A stretch of 64,000 nucleotides of DNA from Alopecurus myosuroides (Eukaryota; Streptophyta; Magnoliopsida; Poales; Poaceae). Under the pieces are notes generated by a model. That model did not search any database. It saw nothing but the letters and a program-made list of their open reading frames with translations, and was not told the origin of the DNA. A program made the translations under genes and the position numbers. The stretch's first letter is position 1, and every line of letters begins with the position of its first letter. Positions 32,024 to 43,269 of the stretch are shown here, piece by piece. The stretch lies in the NCBI GenBank assembly GCA_028641055.1, contig CM054058.1, forward strand, positions 85,137,927-85,201,926. The letters run 5' to 3'.

Positions 32024-32574
32024 ATTAGTCATAGATGTAGTTCAATAACGGTCTATATATTTTGTTCTAATGCCCGCATGAATCACATAGTAATCTTTAT
32101 GTCTTGCATATGCACTACGGTGCAGCCTTCATTTGTGTCAATTGCCCAACTATAATTTGTTCACCACACATGTTATTTATCTTTCACGGAGAGACACCAC
32201 TAGTGAATTATGGGCCACAGTCCTTTTTCGTCATACTGATAAACATCTACTGTTTTCATACTGCTTTCATACTATTCCTACTATTTTCCTACTGTTTTCC
32301 ACACCATAAGTTTAACTTCTTTGTGTTCAGCAAAACCGGTGAGATTGACAACCTCACTGCTTTGTTGGGGAAAAGTGATTTGTTGTGTTGTGTAGGTTCC
32401 ACATTTCTTCTCAACCGGTAGTCGCCCTGCCATATCAGCTGCTTCAACCTTCTGAAGTTACTCCTTCCTCCTCTTGGTCGATTCAACCTTGGTTTCTTTC
32501 TGAGGGAAACTTGCCGCTGCACTCTTCATACCTTCCTCTTGGGTCTCCCAACGAACGTGTGATCACACGTATCA
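32024..32574 (+). mobile_element. Sabrina-like Gypsy LTR, right part
   Basis: Continues the LTR broken at 18733. Landmarks are AACCGGTGAGATTGACAACC and CTTGGGTCTCCCAACGAACG. It ends in CACACGTATCA at 32574, followed by CTTCGTTGCCGGGG (about 32588), a worn version of the GGCGCCGTTGCCGGGG primer-binding site of this group. Confidence 0.75.
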
Positions 32575-33390
32575 AGCACTTTTCTGGCTTCGTTGCCGGG
32601 GACTTCAAAGCCATCAAGAAGCAACCACTCCCTCGTCAACTACGCAACATCACTTTTCTGCGCCGTTGCCGGGGAGGAAGAGAATTTATGCAAGGCGAGT
32701 CTCTCACTTCCAATCTCTTTACTTTGTTTTTATTTTACTTAGTTTATTTTATTTTGTCTTGTTTTCTTTAGTTTATAAAAAACACACAAAAAATTAGTTC
32801 TTATTCTAGTGGTTATTTTTTGCTTTATCATGCTTGCAATCAATGTTTGATGTCTTTGAAACTAGATCTTATAGGCAAGGTGGGTTCAAGGATGAACAAC
32901 AAAAATATTATGAGGAACACCGCTTGTCACAAAAAGGGAAACACTTATGGGAGCAAATTAATAAATTGCATGACTATGCTAAAAAATTGTGCTCTACCTA
33001 TAATATTACTTATTACTTTGATAAATCTCGTTGTTGTAGGAGGTATAAACACCTCCCTTTTCAATGTGAGTATAATTTTAATGTTACCATATCTTCTTAT
33101 GTTAATGGAAGTTATGAATTTTATGATGTGGAACAAGTTGAAGAATTTATTGCTTGGAAGGGTGCATTCGAAATTGCCTATTTGCTTGAAAGTATTGTTG
33201 ATGCACCTTATAAATACGAGATTTATGTTATACTTGAATATTTCTTTGATAATTACAAGGATTGTAATTACTACATACTTGATTATGTTAATAGATTCTC
33301 TCCCCCAAAGGGAGAGACTAATGCCTTGCAGGAACCTATGGAATAAGAAACTGCTGAATCTGGAAGCTCATTGGATGAAAAAGAGGAGGA
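32575..33390 (+). mobile_element. 5' internal region of the Sabrina-like element
   Basis: Contains two copies of a GTTGCCGGGGA motif (about 32594 and 32663) and then an AT-rich leader. The element is truncated at about 33390-33400, where minus-strand Gypsy gag sequence begins; its pol and second LTR are absent from the window. Confidence 0.65.
32843..33346 (+). CDS. ORF of the Sabrina-like element, function unrecognised
   Basis: An open frame of about 167 codons from ATG 32843 (the open stretch starts slightly earlier). It is rich in Tyr, Lys and acidic residues, with DEQQKYYEEHRLSQKGKHLW, a CRRYKHLPFQCEYNFN stretch and a YYILDYVNRFSPPKGE end. It sits where gag would begin in a Gypsy element of this type, but I see no capsid or zinc-knuckle motif. 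A second frame overlapping it (32820-33518) is regarded as a shadow. Confidence 0.45.
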   Translation: MFDVFETRSYRQGGFKDEQQKYYEEHRLSQKGKHLWEQINKLHDYAKKLCSTYNITYYFDKSRCCRRYKHLPFQCEYNFNVTISSYVNGSYEFYDVEQVEEFIAWKGAFEIAYLLESIVDAPYKYEIYVILEYFFDNYKDCNYYILDYVNRFSPPKGETNALQEPME

Positions 33391-33399
33391 AGAATGGAG

Positions 33400-34223
33400 C
33401 TGCCCATGTCTGCACCCCATCTCCCGCGATCTTGGCTTCCCTTGCTCCTGCATGGCGTGCGTTGTCCAGACTTTTATGTATCTTGTTTAGCTTCTTTCTT
33501 TGCCTGGCCAGCGTGTAGCGATAGCCGACCCACTCGTCAGAGGTGGCATCCTATGGGAGGGGATGGCCTTGCTCAACAAGAGTTGTGACTAGCTCCATGG
33601 TCTGGGCTGATACTTTAATTTTGGGGCGGCCCTCCTTGCTCTTCTTGCTCTTGGCTGCGGACTCCTGGTCGGTGGATCGAGTGGACGTGTTGAGTCCCTC
33701 CTTGTTGTCTTCCGGATCTCTTTTTGGGTGGAGAGGATTCTAGAATATCACCTCCGAGTCCCTGGCCGTTTGCATCCATCCCGTCGTCGATCAGATCTGT
33801 GTCCTAGTGCGGGTTAGTCGGATCGTCGCCGTTGCTCTTACTGTCCTTGGATCGCCTGACCATCGCATCGAAGTGGAGGTGAGCGTTGGCGACGTGAGAA
33901 TAGTCGATATCCTTCTCCTCCTCAAGTCGCGGTGTCCGGATCTGTGGAGATGTTGCTGACATGGTTAACCTCGTCCCTTGGTGGCGGGACGGTTCTTCGA
34001 GGCGCGGAACCGCCGTGCGACTCGCGCGGAAGTTTAGGTCACCGAACGTGAGGGCGATGCTTTTATCGATGGAGTCGAACACCAAAAGCGTCGGCGCGTG
34101 CCCGGTGAAGTTGACGGATCCTAAACGAATTGAATCCGCCCAGATCGGCGAGTCGCCATTTGCAGAGGTCATGGCTGAAGAAGCCTCGGTTCCAGCGGCC
34201 CAGATCCCTACATCCGGTGCCAA
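33400..34223 (-). pseudogene. Tat-type gag start, truncated
   Basis: Read on the minus strand after a worn primer-binding site (TTGGCACCGGATGTAGGG, 34223-34206), the frame gives IRLGSVNFTGHAP, then VFDSIDKSIALTFGDLNF, similar to the start of gag in element 3 (VFSDPEKSVTLTFGSLKF). It continues through SAAKSKKSKEGRPKIKVSAQ and ends in RYTLARQRKKLNK near 33480. Stops interrupt it near 33800 and 33560. The capsid domain and pol are missing; the fragment meets the Sabrina-like interior at about 33395. Confidence 0.7.
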
Positions 34224-34650
34224 TGAAGAGGATGTGACCTCAACAATACCCATGGTGAGGACCTGGGGTTCCGTAGGGAAAAGGCGCTGGTGGACTACTC
34301 TACTCGACGGGTTTCTGCCCGCCTGGTGTTTATTTCGATGAGGTGAAAACAGAGTACATGGTGCTGCACATATTGGATATGGCGTGTGTTCTGAACTAGG
34401 ATTCGTGTCCTTGCTACGCCCCCTCCCAGTCTTACATGGGGGCTGGGTGTCGGGAGTTAGTACATGAGTAGGATTCGCTTCCGAGTCGATTCCCATCTAC
34501 CTTAACCTCTTGGGAAAGTCTCCTCTTGCACCGACTTTGACTTGGGCCCGTAGTGGGCTTAGGCCTAGTCGCCTGAGGATTCTTCCGGCATAAAAGCTGG
34601 CGGGCTGCACCCGGTAGGCCCATCGTGGGGGTCCCCTGGTCATCCCCACA
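34224..34650 (-). mobile_element. LTR of the truncated Tat-type element (427 bp)
   Basis: On the minus strand it begins TGTGGGGATGACC at 34650 and ends CTCTTCA at 34224, directly before the primer-binding site. A leader ORF beginning inside the LTR crosses into gag. The second LTR was not found. Confidence 0.6.
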
Positions 34651-35207
34651 TCACCACTTATGGGGTGTACAATAAATAATGAATCAGAGTTTAATTAGTT
34701 ACCACTTAGAGGCGAGTTGATCCGGGAGGCTTCGTTGTGCATGCGCACCGACTATCACTCGTACGCGTACCCCCGCATGTGCACCGTTTGGTAGGACCCT
34801 ATGCAAATCATGTAGTTGTTTGGTAGTCAGTGGTCTCATGCCAGCCACGTCCCTACGTCTGCTGCCGCATGCCGAGGTACTTCCTCTGCGGCGCCGGCGG
34901 CCGTCGCAGCTCAAAGAGTCCGCCACGAGAGCAGGAGACGCTGTCGTGCGAGTTGGTAGAGCTGCGTCAGAAGGATCTGCTGCAGGAGGGGGAGGTGCCA
35001 CCATCGCGGCGTGGATTTGTGCTCTAGAACGGAGTAAGGGATCGACGGCGTGCGGATCCGTAGCGAGGAAGGAGGTTTCGATGGAGAAGAATTTGGCGAA
35101 GAAGTTTAGGTGAGCTGCGGGAGAGGAAATATTTTTCCTTCAATCGGGCCGCGGCAAGTACCCTTAAGAGATTTCCACTTCTTGGAGTGTAAATTTACTT
35201 CCCAAAG
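34651..35207. other. Flank of Gypsy element 2, unrecognised
   Basis: It includes a GC-rich patch (34820-35113) open for 97 codons on the plus strand, ending in a basic EKNLAKKFR, with no known relative. The sequence just before element 2 (AAATTTACTTCC) and that just after it (ATCATTAGGGATCGGCTAGA) look like parts of one older repeat that element 2 split. Confidence 0.4.
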
Positions 35208-35744
35208 TGTCGGATATATACCGATAGGGGGTATGTCAGATGGTAGTCAAAGTGCCGGATTACCAGGGTGGCCCAAGTGGTAGTGGGCTATGGTCCATTG
35301 GGAGGCCCAGTAAGCTGACGCGCAGAAGCCGGATTCTAGAAGAACCCGGATCACGGCCCACGTGATCTGGCTTGGAGTAGAAGGCGGATTCCTTACTTTC
35401 CAAGTTAATAGTTACCGTAGTCTTCTAGGTTTCTTACTCTGTATGCCCTAACCCGGCTATTATATAAAGCCGGACGGGAGATATGATAGATAGACAGGAA
35501 GCTATAGGCTAACTCGCCGGGAAGTTGATCCTCAGAATAGCTAAACAGAACCTCACATTGTAATTGTCTACACAGGCTTTAGCCCTGAATAGTGAGATTG
35601 CAGGAGTAGGAACGCCGCATATTGCGTCGTACCGAACCTGGGTAAATCCTTTGTCTTCGTCCTCAACGCAACCACGTCTCCCCACATCTTTACCCGTAGT
35701 CTCATGGCACCCCCGTCTATGAAAACTACTATGATGTCTCGATA
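35208..35744 (+). repeat. 5' LTR of Gypsy element 2 (537 bp)
   Basis: Begins TGTCGGATATATACC. It ends CGATA, where the other LTR has the expected CGACA, a C-to-T change in the terminal CA. It contains TATTATATAAAGCCGG at about 35458, a likely TATA box for genomic RNA. Confidence 0.93.
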
Positions 35745-35745
35745 G

Positions 35746-35763
35746 TTGGCGCCCACCGTGGGG
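35746..35763 (+). other. Primer-binding site of Gypsy element 2
   Basis: TTGGCGCCCACCGTGGGG lies one base after the 5' LTR and is identical to that of element 1. The tRNA was not identified. Confidence 0.8.
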
Positions 35764-38655
35764 CAAACGACGTCAGGCGTTAAGTTCCGATCTGGGATAC
35801 TCGGCGGGATCGGCAGTTCCATAACTGTCGGAAGCCTGGAGTTCGACGATGACGTCGGACGCTTCCTCGACAATGGATCCTACATACCGGCGCAAAATCA
35901 TCTGGTAAGTGCCTGCGTGTTCCCGATTGGATCTGCTAATATCTTTATCGTACTAACTGCGGAGGCCATGGGGTTTTGCGGTGGAAGCAAATTTTTCCCA
36001 CCCGCCCTATACCCAGTCGAAGATGACTATGATACCGGATTTTTCTCAGATCGCCGACACCAAAGTGATACACACTTTATCGGTATGGTGCAATCCGAAG
36101 TCGCCGAAAACAAGGACGACGGAAACCCCGTGCAGAAGGCAGAAAACAGCACACCCACCACAGAGGTGGAAGATCCGACATCCGTCAACATGGCGATGAA
36201 CTCGGAAGCTGACTCAGTGCTAGTCGCCATTGAGGCGAGATTAGAGCCAGAAACCGGATCGGATGATTTCGATTCCAAAGATGAAGATGAGGACACCTTC
36301 GAAAGAAAGGTAAAATCTCTTCAAGAGGGATTCCATGAAGTACTAATGGCAAAACCGGCTGAAACCACGGATGCCGGCAGTCAGGAAAGCCCTAAAACCC
36401 CTCCGCCAGAGGAAGAGAGAGAAGATGGAGAAACTTCTCCGATATTTCCCAACGTCAAGGAATTGACAGAGGATGAACCTGCCAAAAAGCCTCCCTCTTC
36501 CAAGAAAAAGCCTCCCTCTTCCAAGAAAAAGCACAAGGCTGCTAAAAAGCTCCAGTACAAACTCCGGAAGAAAAAATCGGCTGATACAGCTGACGAAAGC
36601 CCGGAAGTAGGAGATGCAGGCGGAATAAAGCCCGCGGAGAAGAAAACCAAGGAAATCCTTGTTCTGCCAATGACAGAACAAGAAGAACATGATCTGTTAC
36701 AAACGCCAGTGGGACTAAACGAACCCCCTGAGATGCTAGAAGCCAGGAGACGAGCTTTCCAACGGCAACATCAACATCTACTAAGATCTCGGGAACACCT
36801 CCAAAAAACCCAGGATGACATCAAGCTCATGAAGGAAGAAATCGAGGAGTACGAGAAAAAGAATAGATCTGCCATAAAACCTACAAGGTTACCCGGAATC
36901 GTAAGACCGGAAGTACTGCCGCCAAAGGAAAGGTTTCATAACCCGTCTTGGCAAAAGCAAGTAAACGGCAAGGATGCCAGAGGTGAACCAATATAAAAAA
37001 CCGCAGCAGAAAACGCGGAAGCAGCGTTCGCCATCCTCAACAATGACATGTATTCCAACGGTGAAAAACTCCAAGGGGTGTATGCTTTCCTATGAAAAGC
37101 ATTACAACAACAACAGCGGGGCCAAGAGCGATCAGGGAAGTTGCATGACGACTCCGCCCTATGCAAAACAGCCACTTGCGCCGTTGGGGCACCTGGACCG
37201 GAAGAACCTGGAGATTCAGACAATTCAAAGGATAAGAAAGCAGATCCGAGAAAAGACAAGAAAAATCCCGACAATAGGGATGAAGCGTCTAGAACTGGAT
37301 CTCATCTCCCGAAAGGTGGACTCAAACCCCACGATCGGGAAGAAAAACACCGGAATGATGGCAAAGCAATGCCACCTCCGAGACACCCAGCTGAAAAAGC
37401 TGGAAGACATGATGTACCTCACAGGCGTGAGAGATCTCGGACACCTCCCAAGGATAAAGAAAGGCACAGGAGTAGAACTCCGCCTCATCCAAAAGGGCGT
37501 GATCTTGGAAGAAATAGAAACAATCTCGGAAAAACGCGTCTGCGCAACAATGGAAAAGAAAGGAGTAGATCCCCTTCTGTCCATTCAGCCGGTAGGTATT
37601 CCGCACACATGGATAGGGCGGAAAAGGATGATCTATACTTTGGACCTAAGTGTTTCACTGATAGGATCCGAAGGATAACGCTGCATTCTGGCTTTGCCAA
37701 GGTCGGTCCAACGTACCAGAAATACACCGGCAGTACCAACCCGGATACCTGGCTCTCAGACTACTATACAGCCGTCCAGATTAACAATGGGACAGACCTG
37801 GAAGCTGTAAAGTTTCTTCCCCTAATGTTACTGGATGGAGCCAGAGATTGGATCAATGGATTTCCATCAAGAACTGTCGACAGCTGGGATGATATGGCTC
37901 GAGTATTCACTCAGCATTTCTGGGGAACTTATAAACGCCCGAACAGCATCAACCAGCTAAACCGCTGCACCCAGTTCGAGGATGAACCATACGTGGATTC
38001 CATCTCCAGATGGACTGCAATGAAGAATAGATGTTCTGGAGTAACTGACGTACAAGCAATGCATGCTTTCATCAATGGCCTAAAACCTGGACTTGTACCG
38101 TTCATGGTTGGTTCCAAACAGCACAAAGATCTCGGATCTATGCTTACAACCGCCAATGAACACGCTGCAGCCGAAGACGACATCAGAGCAAGAGGAGGCA
38201 ATATCGATACACTGATACTGGCCAAGAAAAATCCTTGCCCTGAGAAAAAAGGAACTTCAGATGCAACACCAAAACCCAAAAAGGTTAACATAGCCTTTGG
38301 AAGTGAAAAAGGGAACAGATGGAAAGGACGCAGTTCAAAACCAATCAATTACACTAAAGAAGAGTGGGAAAAGATTAAGTCGGAACCCTGCGTCCACCAT
38401 TCGCAATTCGGGAAACCCACCCATACGAACGCACAATGCCGGCTGAACAAGCACATGAAAGGCAGTGCAGGATCCGGAAATAAGGGGAAGAGTTCCAAAA
38501 GGAAATTCTCTTAGCAAAAGCCAGAAGCTGAGAAAGAAGACAGTGAATCGGACACTGACGAAAAAATCCAGGAACAACAGCGAAAAGGCGAACCCAAGTT
38601 TCCGAGAGTTGATGGAGAGTGCGCCCTAACTTTCCTGGCTACTCCATCAGCAAAA
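35746..38655 (+). pseudogene. Gag region of Gypsy element 2, in-frame stops only
   Basis: One reading frame covers the region. The first 416 codons (35746-36996) read the primer-binding site as LAPTVG, then an acidic and Lys-rich stretch with a tandem KKPPSSK repeat and a helical RRRAFQRQHQHLLRSREHL segment. TAA at 36994 and TGA near 37093 interrupt. From 37141 the frame gives an Arg/Ser/Lys-rich linker, then the capsid-like domain (NPDTWLSDYYTAVQINNGTD, ARDWINGFPSRTVDSWDDM, HFWGTYKRPNSINQLNRC) and a zinc-knuckle-like CVHHSQFGKPTHTNAQC. TAG at 38512 is followed in the same frame by the linker to protease. In an active element this would make the particle core and RNA-binding domain. Plus-strand frame 36974-37678 is a shadow. 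Confidence 0.85.
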
Positions 38656-41600
38656 GTGGCAAAAAGAACGCTTCGAGAAATAAACGCGGTTGTTCCAGCA
38701 ACCCCGAAATTCTTGAAGTATTCGAACACACCAATCACCTGGGATCCCGGAAACATCACTGAACCCGGCACACAAGCTCTTGTTGTAAGTCCTATTGTCC
38801 AGAACACTAGGCTAAAAAGAGTGCTGATGGACGGAGGATCCAGCATTAACATAATGTATCTGGATACGCTGAGGCATCTGAAAATCTCCGAGACCCAGCT
38901 CAATTACAGCAACATACGCTTCCACGGCATTGTTCCTGGCAGGCAGGCACGATCCCTAGGAGAAATTTTCCTAGATGTCACTTTCGGAGAAAAAGATCAC
39001 TTCCGTCAGGAAAAAGTATCCTTCGAGGTGGTGCCGTTCGAAAGCGTGTATCACGCAATACTCGGACGTCCAACTTTCGCCAAATTTATGCCAAGATCAT
39101 GTTATATCTATAACAAGTTGAAGATGCCAGGACCGAAAGGAGGAGTAATCACTATAACTGGAGACTTCAAGCTGGCGAACAAGCTGGAAAAAGAAAACGC
39201 CCTTTGCGCTCAAAGGATCATAGCAAAGGAAGAGCTGAAGGAGCTGGCTAAGGAGGTATCGCCGACAGAAATGCCGGCAGGAAAAGAAACCCGGAAGCCA
39301 GCAGATAGCTTCAAGGCATCCGAGAATACAAGACAGGTAACCCTAGATCCCAAAGATCCGACAAAATTTGTCGTAGTAGGAAATGGGATGACCGACAAAT
39401 AGGAAGGCGAGCTCATCAAGTTCCTCCGTGAGAACTGGGATATTTTCGCCTGGTGTCCGGCTGACATGCCAGGCGTACCCAAGGAACTTGCTGAGCATCA
39501 ACTCAAGGTGATTCCAGGCTCCAAACCCGTCAAACAAGGTCTCCGTCGATTTGACGGAAGAAGACGGAAGGCTATTGGCAAGGAAATTATCCGGCTTTTA
39601 GCAGCAGATTTCATCCAGGAAGTAATACACACTGAATGGTCTGCAAATACGGTATTAGTACCGAAGAAAGACACTACTGCTCTTAGAATGTGTATAGATT
39701 ACACCGGCTTGAACAAACTGTGTCCTAAAGACAGGTTCACGTTACCGCGAATCGATCAAATAATAGATGACACCGCAGGCTCTGAGCTTAAATGCTTTTT
39801 GGATGCATATTCCGGGTATCACCAAATACGCATGAAAAAGGAAGATCAAATTAAGACTTCTTTCATAACCCCGTACGGGACGTATTATTACATAACCATG
39901 CCATTTGGCCTAAAGAACGCATGTGCAACTTACCAGCGTTGCATGCAACGTTGTTTGCATAGTCAGATTGGCAAAAATTTCCACGTTTACGTGGACGATA
40001 TTGCTGTCGTAACCAAGGAAAAGGATACACTCCTTGAAGATTTGCGAGAAACCTTCGAAAACTTGTGCACTTACAAGATGAAGTTAAATCCATCAAAGTG
40101 TGTATTCGGGGTTCCCTCAGGAAAACATCTGGGTTTCATCGTTTCTCACAGAGGAATAGAAGTCAACCTGGAAAAGATCAAAGCAATCTTGAACATCTCC
40201 AAACCCACGTGTGTGAAAGATGTCCAAAGATTGACGGGTTCCGCCGCAGCCGTCAGCAGATTTATTAGTCGGCTGGGGGATAAAGCCTTACCACTCTATA
40301 AACTCTTGAAAAAATCCGACAAATTCGAGTGGACATAAGAGGCAGATGCAGCGTTAACCCAGTTGAAGGAAACTTTGATGAAAGCTCCGATTTTGGCATC
40401 CCCAAAAGACGAAGAACCTATGTTATTGTACCTCACGGCTACAAACAGGGTTATCAGTGCAGTAATTGTTGTGGAACGGAAGAAAGACGAACAAAGTATG
40501 CCAGACCAGCATCCGGTATATTATATAAGTGAAGTTTTCTCCGAGTCCAAGCAAAGGTACCCACATTATAAAAAACTGGCATATGGCGTATTTTTCGCAT
40601 CTAGAAAGTTGCACCATTACTTCCAAGGACATTCCATAACAGTGGTATGTAAAGCACCACTAGGGGATATAATAAACAATGCGGAGGCAACCGGCCGAGT
40701 AGCCAAATGGGGTATCGAGCTAGCAGCCTTCGACATTAAGTATCAGCCAAGGACGACAATAAAATCCCAGGTTTTGGCAGATTTTATCGCCGACTGGACG
40801 GTAGCAATGGATAAAACACCAATGCCGGAGTCCGAGTACTGGATCAGGCACTTTGACGGATCAAAGATGAAGGAGGGCGCTGGAGCTGGTGTAGTTTTAA
40901 AATCCCCTAAATGAGACACAATGGAGTACGTATTACAAATACACTTCAACGCCATCAATAACGTGGCAGAATACGAAGCTTTGCTTCATGGCTTGCATAT
41001 TGCAAAAGAAATAGGTGTCAAGCGTATCGTGTGCTACGGCGACTCGGATTTGGTACAACATCAGCTTAACCAAACTTGGGACGCAAAAAGCCCTATAATG
41101 GCCGAATACCGGAGAACGGTGGACGAGTTCGCCATTTGTTTTTTCGGATTCGAAGTACTCCACGTTAAAAGGGAGGAAAATTGGAACGCGGATGCGTTAG
41201 CCCGCATGGGGTCAGAAAGGGTAAAAATCCTATCACCAGGCGTATTCGTCCAGCATTTGTACGAGCCATCCATAAAAGGTGGAGATATTGATTATCCTCT
41301 GGCTTCCGAGTCAATTGAAGTTATGCTCGTCAACCCAGATTGGACAATTCCATATTTAAACTTCTTAGTAAACCAGAAGTACCCGGAAGGAGCAGACGAA
41401 GTCTTGCAAAGACAAATACAGCGTCGATGCAAAGGATACACGGTAGTTGACAATTGCCTGTACAAACGCAGTACTTCCGGAATTTTTCTGCGGTGTATTT
41501 CACCAGAAGAAGGACGAGAAATCCTGCAAGAAATCCATGCCGGAGATTGTGGACATCATGCTCAATCAAAAATCATAGTTAAAAAAGCATTCCGTGCCGG

Positions 41601-42636
41601 GTTTTTCTGGCTAACAGCCAAGACAGATACTGAGCACATAGTGAATACATGTGCAGGGTGTCAATATTACGCCAAGCAGACTAATATGCCGGTCCAAGCA
41701 CTCAAAACTATCCCCATTACATTGTCGTTTGCGGTCTGGGGGCTAGATATGATGGGACCATTCAAAACTGCGCGAGGCGGACTTACACATCTACTTGTAG
41801 CTGTGGATGAATATACCAAATGGGTGGAGGCTAAACCCATCAAAAAGCTTGACGTTGTAACTGCCAGAAATTTCATTATTGACATAGTCATGAGATACGG
41901 CGTTCCACACAGCATAATAACCGACAACGGGACAAATTTCTCCATTGGAGAGTTGGCAAAATATTGCCGACAAACGGGAATTCGCCTAGATCTAACATCT
42001 GTGGCACACCCGCAATCCAATGGACAGGTTGAGAGAATGAATAGCTCAATCTTGCAAGGAATACGCCCAAGACTCGAATCTCCTCTTCATAGAGCAGCTG
42101 GAGTATGGGTAGAAGAGCTACCTTCCGTTCTTTGGAGTATTCGAACGACGCCAAACAGGTCAACTGGGCAAACCCCGTTTTTCCTAGTTTATGGTGCGGA
42201 AGCTATCCTTCCAACGGACATGATCCATGATAGCCCAAGAGTGCGGGATTTCGATGACTCGGATGCCGAAGACGCACGACAGGATGCCGTCGATCTCTTA
42301 GAAGAGGAATGAGAGCTTGTGCTTCAAAGATCCGCCATTTACCTGCAAGGTTTACGACGTTACCATAGTCGGAAAATCAGGCATCGTTCTTTTAAAGAAG
42401 GTGACCTAGTGCTGAGATTGGTACAACAAAGGAAGCACAAACTGGCCCCAGTATGGGAAGGACCATTTGTCATTAGTAAAGCCATGAAGAATGGATCATA
42501 TTATCTTGTCGAAATTCGAGATACGGAAGACGATCCCGAGAAGCCGAATCGCAAAAGAAAGAGAAAGATAGATGTTGAGCTAGGAGAGACAAAGAGGCCC
42601 TGGAGTATCCAGCAGTTACGTCCCTTCTATACTTAG
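38656..42636 (+). pseudogene. Protease-pol region of Gypsy element 2, in-frame stops only
   Basis: Protease: MDGGSSINIMY, IRFHGIVPGRQ and HAILGRPTFAKFMPRSCY. RT (from about 39466): CIDYTGLNKLCPKD, CFLDAYSGYHQIRM, FITPYGTYYYITMPFGLKNA and catalytic YVDDIAVV. First RNase H: YYISEVFSESKQRYPHYKKL, with its early acidic residue apparently lost. Second, plant-like RNase H: WIRHFDGSKMKEGAGAGVVL, AEYEALLHG, YGDSDLV and NADALARMGS. Integrase: GDCGHH, CAGCQYY, GLDMMGPF, IITDNGTN, NGQVERMN, and a C-terminal WEGPFVISKAMKNGSYYL ending WSIQQLRPFYT at 42636. Stops: 39400 (TAG), 40336 (TAA), 40912 (TGA), 42310 (TGA). No frameshift was seen. Confidence 0.9.
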
Positions 42637-43269
42637 TTCAATTTCTATGTAAACATCTTTGAGATCATGAAATAAAGTTGTCGGAATTCTTATATCCATG
42701 TTTTTAAAAGTTTATTATAGTACAAAACATGATTCCACCTTATCTATTTCCCAATGATCTTACAAAATACTCAATGTTAACCCGAATTGTGCCTGCGTGT
42801 GCTCGGTGTTTAAAAACTGAATGATTTTCAGCCTACTAACGGCTAAAGGAAACTCGGACTGTGCCTGCGTACCCAAGTTTCATTCAAAAAATTCCTTACT
42901 TTTCTCTAAGTATTATCTGATTGTTTATGTGTCGGGTCACTGGAGCTAGTTAGTAAAAATGCCCTTAGTATGATCCATGTTTCCGAGTTTGAACTGATTG
43001 GTTTTAACCAGTAATTCGGCATGATGATTCATAGTACTATTGAGCCATTTCAAACACTAAGGACAGTTAAAACACATAAGCCAGAGAACTTAGAAGACAA
43101 AGGAATATTAAAACCCGGAAACCTTGCAAAGAATTTCATAATTAAAACTGCAAAAGGCGGAGTTCTTGTTTATACAAAAGGAATAGAACCATTATAATAT
43201 AAATTACATTGTAAAAGTGCAGTAATGCTCCTATTTTATACTTCCACCATCCAGGTTAAGGACAACCTT
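42637..43269. other. Spacer between pol and the antisense gene of element 2
   Basis: AT-rich, no coding frame. The 3' ends of pol (plus) and the antisense gene (minus) converge here. TGTGCCTGCGT-type phrases recur near 42785 and 42855. Confidence 0.6.

Noticed and set aside
36974..37678. 234-codon ORF overlapping gag of element 2
   Set aside because: It is out of frame with the capsid and zinc-knuckle reading and shows basic low-complexity sequence only.
38512..38514. Programmed gag-pol stop-codon readthrough in element 2
   Set aside because: Six other in-frame stops occur in the same region, so a plain nonsense mutation is more likely; the following bases do not match the CARYYA readthrough context.
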